A stretch of 8,789 nt of DNA from the NCBI GenBank assembly GCA_016463265.1, contig JAEMRP010000032.1, positions 1-8,789 of the forward strand. The letters run 5' to 3'. The notes under the pieces are model-generated. The model had not been told where the DNA came from, did no database searches, and saw nothing but the letters and a program-made list of their open reading frames with translations. The stretch comes from Microbacteriaceae bacterium (GTDB taxonomy: Bacteria > Actinomycetota > Actinomycetes > Actinomycetales > Microbacteriaceae). Within the stretch, counting starts at the first letter, position 1. Every line of letters starts with the position of its first letter. This document shows, one piece after another, positions 1 through 6,748 of the stretch. The position numbers and the translations under genes were made by a program.

Positions 1-2
1 CG

Positions 3-470
3 GTATTCCAGTGGGGATGGCTCGGTTGGCTTTTTGACATTCACGACCCAGCACCGATTCTCAGTTTCCTTCCCACGATGCTCATCGGAATCCTTTTTGG
101 TCTCGCGATGGACTATCAATTGTTCCTCGCCTCCGGAATGCGTGAGGCGTTCATCCACGGTAGATCAGCAACGGACTCCATTAACTATGGGCTGCGCCTC
201 AGTCGCAGTGTCGTGACCGCCGCCGCAATTATCATGATCGCAGTGTTTGGCGGATTCGTGTTTAGCCATACGACCATGATTCGGCCGGTCGGGTTCGGCC
301 TCGCCGTCGGCGTGCTCGTCGACGCATTCCTCGTGCGGCTCGTTCTCGTCCCCGCCGCGCTGAAGTTGCTCGGTCCAGCCGCGTGGTGGTTACCTAAATG
401 GCTCGACCGTATCCTGCCTGATGTCGATGTCGAAGGCGCGAAGCTAGAACGATCTGTCGCTCACCACTAA
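3..470 (+). CDS. MMPL/RND-family membrane transporter, C-terminal fragment (5' end outside window)
   Basis: This is the last 155 residues of a membrane transporter. The reading frame is open from the window edge and ends at TAA 468-470. The segment starting near base 78 has the MMPL/YdfJ signature GILFGLAMDYQLFL, with the aspartate next to the membrane helix typical of proton-driven RND pumps. Two more hydrophobic helices follow (about bases 216-270 and 285-360), including the FGLAVGVLVDAFLVR motif that pairs with the first signature. The tail is short, polar and cytoplasmic. In actinobacteria such proteins are usually about 700 residues or more and export lipids or small hydrophobic compounds; the substrate here cannot be read from the sequence. 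The ATG at 78 is internal and not the true start. The gene converges on the DUF1801 gene with an 18-base gap and no obvious terminator hairpin. Confidence 0.9.
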   Translation, partial: VFQWGWLGWLFDIHDPAPILSFLPTMLIGILFGLAMDYQLFLASGMREAFIHGRSATDSINYGLRLSRSVVTAAAIIMIAVFGGFVFSHTTMIRPVGFGLAVGVLVDAFLVRLVLVPAALKLLGPAAWWLPKWLDRILPDVDVEGAKLERSVAHH

Positions 471-488
471 ACGAGGTGCGACGTCGAC

Positions 489-899
489 TCAGGCTCGCTC
501 GATTGCGCGCAGAATAATCTCGGATACTTTTTTTTCGACCGCAGACGACCACGCGAGAATAGCAAAGGACGTTGGCCACATGTCGCCGTCATCCAATTGG
601 GCGGAGTCTTGGAATCCGAGAGTCGAATATCGGGACTTGAACTTCGCGGCATCCTGGAAGAACAGCACTGCTTTTCCGTCAAGGAAATAAGCCTGCATTC
701 CATACCAGGTCTTGACTTCCAAACCTGGCGCAATTTTTACGACAAGTCGATGGATGCTCTCTGCGATTTTCCGATCCGCCGGCGCCATCGCCGCAATCTT
801 CTCGAGCACCGCGGTGAGCCCGTCGACCTTCTTACCCTTGACCTCGGCAGCGCGATCTTTGATGGCTGCGCGTTCTTCTGCCGTCCATTTTTCGGCCAT
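489..899 (-). CDS. DUF1801 (YdhG-like) domain protein
   Basis: A 136-residue soluble protein of the DUF1801 family, a frataxin-like or 'iron chaperone'-annotated fold whose biochemical role is unsettled. The N-terminal half is a charged helix-rich segment (MAEKWTAEERAAIKDRAAEV). The conserved core follows at about residues 63-110: WYGMQAY, GKAVLFFQ, KFKSRYSTLGF, LDDGDMWPTSFA. These are diagnostic for the family. The length is normal and there is no signal peptide or membrane segment. The start ATG (899-897) overlaps the arsenate reductase stop by one base (TGATG), so it is probably translated by coupling as the last gene of the DUF4287-arsC-DUF1801 operon. An A8 run near residue 122 lies close to the end of the conserved core. 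Identity as DUF1801 is firm; the function is not known. Confidence 0.9.
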   Translation of the reverse strand: MAEKWTAEERAAIKDRAAEVKGKKVDGLTAVLEKIAAMAPADRKIAESIHRLVVKIAPGLEVKTWYGMQAYFLDGKAVLFFQDAAKFKSRYSTLGFQDSAQLDDGDMWPTSFAILAWSSAVEKKVSEIILRAIERA

Positions 900-1327
900 C
901 AGATTTCCCTTGCGCTGTCATCCAATGAGCCACGTGAGTCTATCTCAGCGATGAGACTTTCGACCTTTGCGCGAATTTCGTCGCGAATTGGTCGCACCCC
1001 ATCGACACCCTGCCCGGCTGGATCATCTAGCGGCCAATCGAGGTAGGTTTTGCCCGGAAAGAAGGGGCAGGTGTCGCCGCACCCCATCGTGATGACGTAA
1101 TCCGAGTCTTTGACTGCCTCAGTCGTCAAGACCTTGGGTGCGTTGTTCGCGATGTCGATGCCCTCTTCGGCCATAGCCGCAATCGCCGAGGGATTAATCT
1201 CGTCTTTCGGCTCTGTGCCAGCGGACAATACGGTGACCCGGTCTCCTGCGAGCGCCTGAAGGTAGCCCGCGGCCATTTGCGAACGACCCGCATTGTGAAC
1301 GCAGACGAACAGAACAGTGGTTTTCAT
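899..1327 (-). CDS. arsC: Arsenate reductase, LMW protein-tyrosine-phosphatase type (probably mycothiol-dependent)
   Basis: A 142-residue cytoplasmic enzyme that reduces arsenate to arsenite. The N-terminus carries the phosphatase P-loop CVHNAGRS (C9-R15), which holds the nucleophilic cysteine. The second conserved block, ITMGCGDTCPFFPG (C83, C87), is followed by YLDWPLDDPAGQG (D97, D101/D102), containing the general acid. This wording matches actinobacterial enzymes that use mycothiol and mycoredoxin; coupling to mycothiol is inferred from family resemblance. The start at ATG 1327 puts the P-loop nine residues in, as usual. A longer frame reaching back to 1498 only adds 57 residues of unrelated sequence from the upstream gene's shadow. 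An AAAGG-like ribosome site lies inside the end of the DUF4287 gene, whose stop is four bases upstream. No arsenite exporter or ArsR repressor is present nearby. Confidence 0.94.
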   Translation of the reverse strand: MKTTVLFVCVHNAGRSQMAAGYLQALAGDRVTVLSAGTEPKDEINPSAIAAMAEEGIDIANNAPKVLTTEAVKDSDYVITMGCGDTCPFFPGKTYLDWPLDDPAGQGVDGVRPIRDEIRAKVESLIAEIDSRGSLDDSAREI

Positions 1328-1331
1328 GGGG

Positions 1332-1541
1332 CTAAAGACCTTTCGATTTGCGAAGATATCCGACGAGCGCGTTGGCGTGGCCGTGCCCGATGCCATGTTC
1401 CGACTTGAGCCATTCGACCTGTTCCATGTGCTTTTTGTCAAGGCTACCCTCAAGCAGGTCAAACCAATGGATAACCGGTTTCCCGTAAGTTTTTTCAATC
1501 GACGGGAAATACGAGGCGGGTCCCTGAACTTTGTCGGTCAC
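1332..1541 (-). CDS. DUF4287 domain protein (GTG start)
   Basis: A 69-residue protein of the DUF4287 family, recognised by the C-terminal block at residues 41-64 (QVEWLKSEHGIGHGHANALV), where the GHGHANA core is nearly invariant. The N-terminal part (residues 8-30, with IEKTYGKP and WFDLL) is the usual first helix pair. The length fits the single-domain form; in many bacteria this domain is fused to a DUF5655 domain. The function is unknown. GTG at 1541-1539 is preferred because a TATCTT hexamer ends six bases upstream, consistent with leaderless initiation, and because the conserved domain begins soon after. It is the first gene of a minus-strand operon with arsC (four-base gap) and a DUF1801 gene. 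The domain call is secure; any role in arsenic metabolism would be inference from position only. Confidence 0.88.
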   Translation of the reverse strand: MTDKVQGPASYFPSIEKTYGKPVIHWFDLLEGSLDKKHMEQVEWLKSEHGIGHGHANALVGYLRKSKGL

Positions 1542-1547
1542 GTGTCA

Positions 1548-1553
1548 AAGATA
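1548..1553 (-). promoter_or_regulatory. Putative -10 hexamer TATCTT for the DUF4287-arsC-DUF1801 operon
   Basis: On the minus strand the hexamer TATCTT is followed by six bases (TGACAC) and then the GTG start codon at 1541. No Shine-Dalgarno sequence is present. This spacing would put the transcription start at or next to the start codon, so a leaderless mRNA is inferred. No convincing -35 element was found. Confidence 0.5.
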
Positions 1554-1562
1554 ACCGAGTCG

Positions 1563-1570
1563 GTTCGAAC
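1563..1570. promoter_or_regulatory. Perfect 8-bp palindrome GTTCGAAC between divergent promoters
   Basis: GTTCGAAC lies in the 68-base gap between the DUF4287 operon and the DUF3817 gene, between the two inferred -10 elements. It could be a short operator acting on both directions. An 8-bp palindrome can occur by chance, so this is a weak call. Confidence 0.2.
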
Positions 1571-1577
1571 GTGTGCA

Positions 1578-1583
1578 TAGGCT
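1578..1583 (+). promoter_or_regulatory. Putative -10 hexamer TAGGCT for the DUF3817 gene
   Basis: TAGGCT sits 26 bases before the ATG at 1610. Transcription would start near 1590 and give a short leader of about 20 bases, which contains the GAAAGG ribosome site. The same hexamer precedes the DUF427 gene at 7913-7918. No clear -35 element is visible. Confidence 0.35.
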
Positions 1584-1609
1584 TGGAGGATCCCCCCGAA
1601 AGGTTCCTC

Positions 1610-2107
1610 ATGACAAGCGCACGCGACATTAGTTTTTCGCCTCGACACCTCTTTCGATTCTTCGCAATCAGCGAAGCGGTGACGTGGACACTTTTGCTTG
1701 GCGGTCTCGCGGTTCGAGCAGTGTTTGGCGCACCTCCAATTCTGCTCACCGTCGTCGGCGGGCTCCACGGCGCGGTGTTCCTTGGGTACGGCGTGGTGGC
1801 CGCGCTGGTCGGTGTGAACAACCGCTGGGGTATCGGGCGAACGGTGCTAGGCATCGCGCTCGCTGTTGTTCCCTACGCCACGATTCCGTTCGAAATTCGA
1901 GCCGAAAAGGCCGGCCGACTCGCTGGCGCTTGGCGTCGCACGGCAACGAGCGACCCGCGTGACGCGCACTGGTTCGATCGGCTGTATCGATGGTTCCTCA
2001 GTCGCCCGGCGCTTTTCGCACTCGTGTTGCTCGCGGCAATTGTTGCAATCTTCGCGACGCTCATCAGCATCGGGCCTCCCGGCGGGTGGCCGGCAAACGA
2101 GGTCTAA
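1610..2107 (+). CDS. DUF3817 domain membrane protein
   Basis: A 165-residue integral membrane protein. Residues 12-95 form the DUF3817 domain with three helices (about 18-38, 45-68 and 77-94). It shows the family features SEAVTWTLLL in helix 1, the GGLHGAVFLGYGVVAAL block in helix 2, and VVPYATIPFE at the end of helix 3. A polar stretch (residues 96-130) leads to a fourth helix (about 133-153). DUF3817 is common in actinobacteria, often as a small standalone membrane protein of unknown function; the extra C-terminal helix makes this one longer than the core domain. The ATG at 1610 is preferred over the GTG at 1571, because GAAAGG lies six bases upstream of the ATG and the domain begins soon after it. 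The stop overlaps the convergent amidase stop. Confidence 0.88.
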   Translation: MTSARDISFSPRHLFRFFAISEAVTWTLLLGGLAVRAVFGAPPILLTVVGGLHGAVFLGYGVVAALVGVNNRWGIGRTVLGIALAVVPYATIPFEIRAEKAGRLAGAWRRTATSDPRDAHWFDRLYRWFLSRPALFALVLLAAIVAIFATLISIGPPGGWPANEV

Positions 2108-4122
2108 GCGACGCCGCCGACAACGGTGAATGTCCCCGTGACAACATCGCCCGTTCGCGCCAGCGCGACAACGACCGACCCGTAACCACCCCGCCATTCG
2201 CTGTGAAGACGAGTGTGCTCGTCCTCGGGAACGGTGGTCTCGACCACGAAGCCCGATTCGGTCACGGTTCCCGTCACGGGGATTCCGTTCACCGTCACCG
2301 ACACCTCGGCGGCGTCCGTGTGAATCTCGATGTGGATCGGCACGACCCCGTTCGTCGCCGAACCCGCGCTGGCGTCGATAGTGAGCGACAGTTGTGGCAA
2401 TCCATCGCCGCCACGCGTTACCCATTCGTTCGCTGAAAGCTCCGGGGTGCGAGGCGGTTGAATTCTTCCGATGTGTGCCCGGTCGAACGCGGAGGCAAAG
2501 CTCAGCAGACTTGTGTCGTCGTAGCCGCGCCCCGCAAAGGTGAGTCCCACAGGCATTCCGATGTCGCTCATGTTGCCCATTGGCACCGTCACGGTCGGGA
2601 TTCCGAGGTGACGGAAAACGACGTTGCCGTTCGCAACCCAGGTTCCGTTCCGCCAACCGAGTGCGGCCGACGCGAGGTTCACATCCATGTCGGCAGGACC
2701 AACATCTGCGACCGCGGGGAACACGACCGCATCCAGACCCGATCCGTCCATCCACTGCTCGAGGTCGATTCGCCGAGCCTCTTCGAGTCCGCGAAGTCCC
2801 TCACCGATGCTTGGAATGTCCTCAAGCGCGGTGATTCCGTCGCTCCGTGCGTCAAGGACATAGCTGTCCAACGTGACGTCCTCAGGCGAAAATCTCGACT
2901 GGTGAATCTCGTATTGGTCATCCAGCGCGCCGCTCGGTTGCGGAAAAATCTTGCCCTCGTCGACGTCAACGAGAGCGTGGAGTTTCGGGTCTCCGTTTGC
3001 GGCAAGGAATTCGTTCCAACCCCACATGCTGAGTTCGTGAAGCTCGCGGTCGGCATAGTCCGCCGGCACCAAGCCGCATGCAACGAGATTGTTGGGCTCG
3101 GCCTCTTTGTTTTCGTATCGGGTCACGACGGGGAAATCGGTTTCGACGACTTCGGCACCAAGCCGCTCGAGCGTGACCTTTGCGTCGCGCCATCGATCGA
3201 CCACCGACGGCCGGGTTTCAATCGGGTCAGCCGTTTCGGCATCAGCATTGATGTACATCCGCGGGATCGCAATGCGTTTTCCCGACAGCGCGTTGCCGGC
3301 CGCGAGCGCCGCATACGATTCAGGCCGTATCGCGGAAGATGGTGGGGTTGAAATCCAGGGCTGCACGCGCCAGAAGTCACCTCGCGTGACGCTGTCGTCC
3401 GCGACGATGACGTCGAGCAACGCGAGCATGTCCTCCATCGTGCGTGTGTGAGGAACCACGACGTCCATCGTGGGAACGAGTGGCCAATTCCCTCGGGTCG
3501 AGATCACACCGCGGGATGGCGTGTAGGCGCAGAGCGCATTGTTTGATGCGGGTGCTCGACCCGACGACCACGTTTCTTCTCCCAAGCCGAACGAGGCGAA
3601 ACTCGCAGCCGTCGCGGTACCCGATCCGTTCGAGGACCCCGAACCGAAGGCCGCCGTCAGAAACTTGGCGTTGTAGGGGCTCTCTGCGCGACCGTACACA
3701 CCGCGTTGCATTCCACCGTTGGCCATGGGCGGCATGTTTGTCAGACCGATTAGTACCGCACCCGCCGTCCTCAATTGAGCGATGGTGAAGGCGTCGTGCT
3801 GAGCGAACAGATCCGCGAACGCCGGGGAACCCGACGCGACGGTTAAGCCTTTGGCTTGATACGAATTCTTGGCGGTGTACGGAATCCCGTCGAGGCGACT
3901 GAGAACCTCGCCGCGCGCTCGGCGCTCATCGGATGCCCTCGCATCCGCGAACATCGCGGGGTTGAGAACCGGGACGGCGTTCAGAGTGATTCCGTGACGG
4001 TCGTAGCAACCGATTCGGTTCAGGTACGCGGCGACGAGCTCGACGCTCGACACCGCTCGCGCATCCAGCGCCGCTCGAAGTTGTGCGATGCTTTTCTCGA
4101 CAACCGGAAAATCGGAACTCAT
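2104..4122 (-). CDS. Amidase-signature family hydrolase with C-terminal beta-rich extension
   Basis: A 672-residue amidase-signature enzyme, a group that hydrolyses carboxamide bonds; the substrate is not predictable. The Ser-Ser-Lys triad is visible: K85 in GIPYTAKNSY, S163 in FGSGSSNGSG and S187 in GEETWSSGRAPAS. The 24-residue spacing between the serines equals that in GatA and FAAH. The loop normally reading GGS at the second serine reads WSS. Helix and core motifs continue to about residue 552 (AALGWRNGTW, LGIPTVTVPMG, GMPVGLTFAGRGYDD). The last 100 or so residues are threonine/valine-rich, with alternating beta-strand patterns like an Ig-type or other beta-sandwich domain, so the protein is longer than the usual 450-550. 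No signal peptide is seen. The start at 4122 is chosen because a CAGAAT hexamer ends six bases upstream; an in-frame ATG at 4152 is the alternative. It is divergent from the exporter gene. Confidence 0.9.
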   Translation of the reverse strand: MSSDFPVVEKSIAQLRAALDARAVSSVELVAAYLNRIGCYDRHGITLNAVPVLNPAMFADARASDERRARGEVLSRLDGIPYTAKNSYQAKGLTVASGSPAFADLFAQHDAFTIAQLRTAGAVLIGLTNMPPMANGGMQRGVYGRAESPYNAKFLTAAFGSGSSNGSGTATAASFASFGLGEETWSSGRAPASNNALCAYTPSRGVISTRGNWPLVPTMDVVVPHTRTMEDMLALLDVIVADDSVTRGDFWRVQPWISTPPSSAIRPESYAALAAGNALSGKRIAIPRMYINADAETADPIETRPSVVDRWRDAKVTLERLGAEVVETDFPVVTRYENKEAEPNNLVACGLVPADYADRELHELSMWGWNEFLAANGDPKLHALVDVDEGKIFPQPSGALDDQYEIHQSRFSPEDVTLDSYVLDARSDGITALEDIPSIGEGLRGLEEARRIDLEQWMDGSGLDAVVFPAVADVGPADMDVNLASAALGWRNGTWVANGNVVFRHLGIPTVTVPMGNMSDIGMPVGLTFAGRGYDDTSLLSFASAFDRAHIGRIQPPRTPELSANEWVTRGGDGLPQLSLTIDASAGSATNGVVPIHIEIHTDAAEVSVTVNGIPVTGTVTESGFVVETTVPEDEHTRLHSEWRGGYGSVVVALARTGDVVTGTFTVVGGVA

Positions 4123-4128
4123 GTCGTG

Positions 4129-4134
4129 ATTCTG
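4129..4134 (-). promoter_or_regulatory. Putative -10 hexamer CAGAAT for the amidase gene
   Basis: On the minus strand CAGAAT is followed by CACGAC and then the amidase ATG at 4122. This gives the same six-base spacing as other inferred leaderless starts here, though the first base departs from TANNNT. A GGAGG lies about 19 bases upstream of the ATG, too far to serve as its ribosome site. Confidence 0.3.
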
Positions 4135-4191
4135 CCAGAATCCTCCCCGCATGCCGCTTCGACGCCCAGTAACTCGTGCCATCACGAACGA

Positions 4192-4197
4192 TAGAGT
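4192..4197 (+). promoter_or_regulatory. Putative -10 hexamer TAGAGT for the EamA exporter gene
   Basis: TAGAGT ends seven bases before the ATG at 4205, and no Shine-Dalgarno sequence lies between them. This supports a leaderless transcript and favours the 4205 start over the upstream ATG at 4151. The -35 region is not recognisable. Confidence 0.45.
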
Positions 4198-4204
4198 CAA
4201 CTCC

Positions 4205-5074
4205 ATGAAGTCGCAGGGCGTCCCCGGTTGGGTGTTCGCCGTGGCCGCGATGGCTATCCTTCAGTTCGCGGCGGCAGTCACGACTCAGCTCTACCCCATC
4301 GTGGGTCCAGCCGGAGCAGGATGGCTTCGGCTTGTCGGTGGCGCGATCATTTTTCTCGCTCTGGTCCGTCCCGATTTTCGCTCGTACGGTCGATCGAACC
4401 TTCGCCTCCTCATCGGGTTGGGGCTCGTAACCGCTTTGATGACCATCTCGTTCCAGTTTGCTGTCGCCACGATCGGACTCAGCATGACCGTACCGATTCA
4501 ATTCCTCGGACCGCTCACGGTCGGGGTGTTGCGCGCGAAAGAGCGCAGCCACATCTGGTGGCCCGTGCTCGCCTTGGTGGGCGTTGTCGCCGTCACTCAA
4601 CCCTGGAACGGGTCAATCGACCCGTGGGGAGTCATGTGGGCACTGTTCGCGGCGCTCGGTTGGGCGCTCTACATCGTTATGACCCAATCCGCCGGGGATC
4701 GCGTGTCAGGTCTTAAAGCGCTCGCGGTCACAATCCCCGTCGCCGCCATCGCATCCACATTCGTGGGACTTCCGTCGGCCTGGGGTCATCTCGACGTCTG
4801 GGTCGTACTCGCAGGTTTAGGGCTTGGAATTCTCATGCCGGTTATCCCCTTCGCCCTCGAGCTCGTCGCGCTCAAACGCCTTACTGCAGCGGCATTCGGC
4901 ACGCTCTCTGCCGGCGAGCCCGCCCTCGCCGCGATTTTTGGCGTGGCCCTGCTTGGTGAACGTCTTAACCTTCTTCAATTCGCGGGTATCGGAGTCGTCA
5001 TCATCGCGGCGGTCGCCGCGGAACGGACAGGTCGGCGGCCCACTGATTTTGCAGCACCACAAACAAAAACTTGA
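4205..5074 (+). CDS. EamA-family (RhtA-like) drug/metabolite exporter
   Basis: A 289-residue inner-membrane protein with about ten hydrophobic helices in two EamA repeats (roughly residues 10-135 and 148-275). The second repeat carries the RhtA-type pattern PFALELVALKRLTAAAFGTLSAGEPALAAIFGVALLGERLN; the glutamate before PA and the LGERL motif near the last helices are typical. RhtA-like members export threonine, homoserine and related amino acids, but substrates vary within the family, so the cargo is inferred only at family level. The ATG at 4205 is chosen because the first helix begins soon after it and a TAGAGT hexamer lies seven bases upstream; the ATG at 4151 would add a charged 18-residue stretch overlapping the amidase start region. 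The 3' end converges on the ABC1 kinase gene with a 15-base gap. Confidence 0.9.
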   Translation: MKSQGVPGWVFAVAAMAILQFAAAVTTQLYPIVGPAGAGWLRLVGGAIIFLALVRPDFRSYGRSNLRLLIGLGLVTALMTISFQFAVATIGLSMTVPIQFLGPLTVGVLRAKERSHIWWPVLALVGVVAVTQPWNGSIDPWGVMWALFAALGWALYIVMTQSAGDRVSGLKALAVTIPVAAIASTFVGLPSAWGHLDVWVVLAGLGLGILMPVIPFALELVALKRLTAAAFGTLSAGEPALAAIFGVALLGERLNLLQFAGIGVVIIAAVAAERTGRRPTDFAAPQTKT

Positions 5075-5089
5075 CCCCGACAACCGCGT

Positions 5090-6745
5090 CTAGGGAAGCC
5101 TGAACATCCCTAGCGCGTGAAGTGCGAGCGGAATGCTGGCAATCAACAACACGTTCCCAAGTTCATCGCCAGCGATTCGCAACAAAATTCCGCCGACAAT
5201 AAGGGCGCTCGCGAGCACCCCAACGGACAACCGCCGAGTGCTGCCGTCCAAGCGCCGAACGCGTTTTTCTAATTCCGGAAGTCGGATTGATATCAGCCCT
5301 TGATCGAGCCGAGTAAGCACCGAGTCCAATCGTTGGGGAAGTTGCGAAAGTGTCGTGAGAACCGTGAGAACCTGGCGCCCAATCGCGGTGACTGTCGATG
5401 TCCCGCCCCCGCTCAGTAGCGTCCGAGCGAAGGGGTCAACCGCGTCCCACATGTTAAAGTCCCGGTTAAGTGCACTGGTGACCCCAGAAATCAGAGAAAT
5501 CGACCTCAACAGCATCAAGAAGTCTTCGGGGAGTTGGAAGGGAAGCGTCCGCACGAGATCGCTGAACTGAATCGCGAGTTCTCGGAACACCTTGGGATCG
5601 GTCTGGGTTATTTCGGCAACACCGACTCCCCCGAAACGATTGAAGACAGCGGCGATTGCCATCTCCAACTCAATTGCGTCCGCGCTGGGCAACAACACTC
5701 CAAGGCGTTGCATCGCATCGACACTTCCGCGGGCGTCCCGCGCAACCAACGCAAAAATGAACTGCTGAAGCCCGTCCCGAAGAGGGTCGCCAATTTCCCC
5801 CATCATTCCGAAATCGATGAAGGTCAGAGAGAAATCGACTCCCGACGCGGAAGCCCGAGGCGTGACAAAAATGTTCCCCGGGTGGGGGTCAGCGTGGAAA
5901 AAGCCGTGGTTGAAAATCTGTTCGAACGTGACGCGTGCCAATTCGGCGGCAACCGCATTGGGGTTGATTCCCGCTGCTACGAGGGCGGGGACGTCATTGA
6001 TCTTGATTGCGGTGACATCCTCGAGCGTGAGTACTCGGCGAGTCGATCGTTCCCACACAACGTCGGGGACACCGACGCGAGAATCAGTTTCGAAGTTTGT
6101 TCGAAATCGCTCAAGGTTCTTCGACTCGTGTCGATAGTTGATTTCGTCGAGGCTCACCGCGGCGAACTCTTCCACCAGCGCCGGCGCGTCCGTTCGTCGT
6201 GCCACTAGTTTGATGCGGGAGAGCCACTGGCCGATTCGCCGAAGTGCCCGCAGGTCAACGTCGACGATTTCTTCGATCCCGGGGCGTAAAACCTTGACCA
6301 CAACATCAGTGACACCGTAATCCTTAGCAAGTCTTGGCGCTAATCGTGCGCGATACGCCTGTCCAAGCGAGGCGGCCGCGATGGGTTGGGCGTCAAAACT
6401 GTCAAACGCGACGTCAAGTGGCAGAGACATTTCTTCTTCGATTTGTGCACAAATGCGATCGAACGCTTCGGGTGCAACGTCGTCCTGGAGTGACTCCAAT
6501 TCCGCCGTGATGGCCGCCGGCAAAATATCGAGACGTGACGACGCGAACTGGCCGGCTTTGATTATCAATCCACCCAAACTGGCTGCCAAAAGACTAAACC
6601 GACGGGCCATAGCACGATAACGGGCAATTCGGCGTGCAGCTACCCACCCCTTCAGCCCAAATTTGGGAAGAACGAGTTCAAACCACCAGGTTTGAATCAG
6701 TGCCCACGCGGCGAACCGCAGGATGCGGCGATATCTGCTCTTCAA
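5090..6745 (-). CDS. ABC1/UbiB (AarF)-family atypical protein kinase-like protein
   Basis: A 551-residue membrane-anchored member of the ABC1/UbiB/ADCK family. The family motifs appear in order: the KxGQ motif KAGQ (K63-Q66), the alanine-rich loop AAAS (123-126) that replaces a glycine-rich loop, the ATP-pocket lysine K151 in VVVKVLRPG, EINYRHESKN (201-210), the catalytic HADPHPGN (284-291) and the metal-binding DFG (311-313). Two helices near residues 504-548 form the usual C-terminal membrane anchor. UbiB proteins support ubiquinone synthesis or lipid handling; most actinobacteria use menaquinone, so the role here is open. The start is TTG at 6745, directly after the upstream stop plus one codon. 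It keeps the conserved N-terminal region and is the only early start before the ATG at codon 46. It is co-transcribed with the PadR gene. Confidence 0.93.
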   Translation of the reverse strand: MKSRYRRILRFAAWALIQTWWFELVLPKFGLKGWVAARRIARYRAMARRFSLLAASLGGLIIKAGQFASSRLDILPAAITAELESLQDDVAPEAFDRICAQIEEEMSLPLDVAFDSFDAQPIAAASLGQAYRARLAPRLAKDYGVTDVVVKVLRPGIEEIVDVDLRALRRIGQWLSRIKLVARRTDAPALVEEFAAVSLDEINYRHESKNLERFRTNFETDSRVGVPDVVWERSTRRVLTLEDVTAIKINDVPALVAAGINPNAVAAELARVTFEQIFNHGFFHADPHPGNIFVTPRASASGVDFSLTFIDFGMMGEIGDPLRDGLQQFIFALVARDARGSVDAMQRLGVLLPSADAIELEMAIAAVFNRFGGVGVAEITQTDPKVFRELAIQFSDLVRTLPFQLPEDFLMLLRSISLISGVTSALNRDFNMWDAVDPFARTLLSGGGTSTVTAIGRQVLTVLTTLSQLPQRLDSVLTRLDQGLISIRLPELEKRVRRLDGSTRRLSVGVLASALIVGGILLRIAGDELGNVLLIASIPLALHALGMFRLP

Positions 6746-6748
6746 CGG

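Noticed and set aside
597..1046. Plus-strand frame of 149 codons across DUF1801 and arsC
   Set aside because: It is antisense to two well-supported genes and shows Cys/Arg/Ser-rich shadow composition.
1328..1498. N-terminal extension of arsC back to 1498
   Set aside because: The family begins a few residues before the P-loop, which fits ATG 1327. The extension overlaps the DUF4287 gene in another frame.
1562..1570. GGTTCGAAC resembling a tRNA T-loop
   Set aside because: No acceptor, D or anticodon stems can be formed around it.
1571..1609. Upstream GTG start for the DUF3817 gene
   Set aside because: No ribosome site precedes it, and it would lie upstream of the inferred -10 hexamer TAGGCT. 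ATG 1610 has GAAAGG at six bases.
1847..2755. Long open frame of 302 codons on the minus strand across the DUF3817 and amidase 3' ends
   Set aside because: The translation is dominated by Arg, Gly and Cys with no domain, and it overlaps two genes with good family matches.
2458..3351. Long open frame of 297 codons on the plus strand inside the amidase gene
   Set aside because: It lies fully antisense to the amidase, whose triad and family motifs are clear. The translation is rich in Arg, His and Val with no recognisable domain, as expected of a high-G+C shadow frame.
5075..5089. Terminator between the convergent exporter and ABC1 genes
   Set aside because: The 15-base gap contains no inverted repeat or T-run.
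5534..6208. Plus-strand frame of 224 codons within the ABC1 kinase gene
   Set aside because: It is antisense to conserved kinase motifs including HADPHPGN, and has no recognisable domain.
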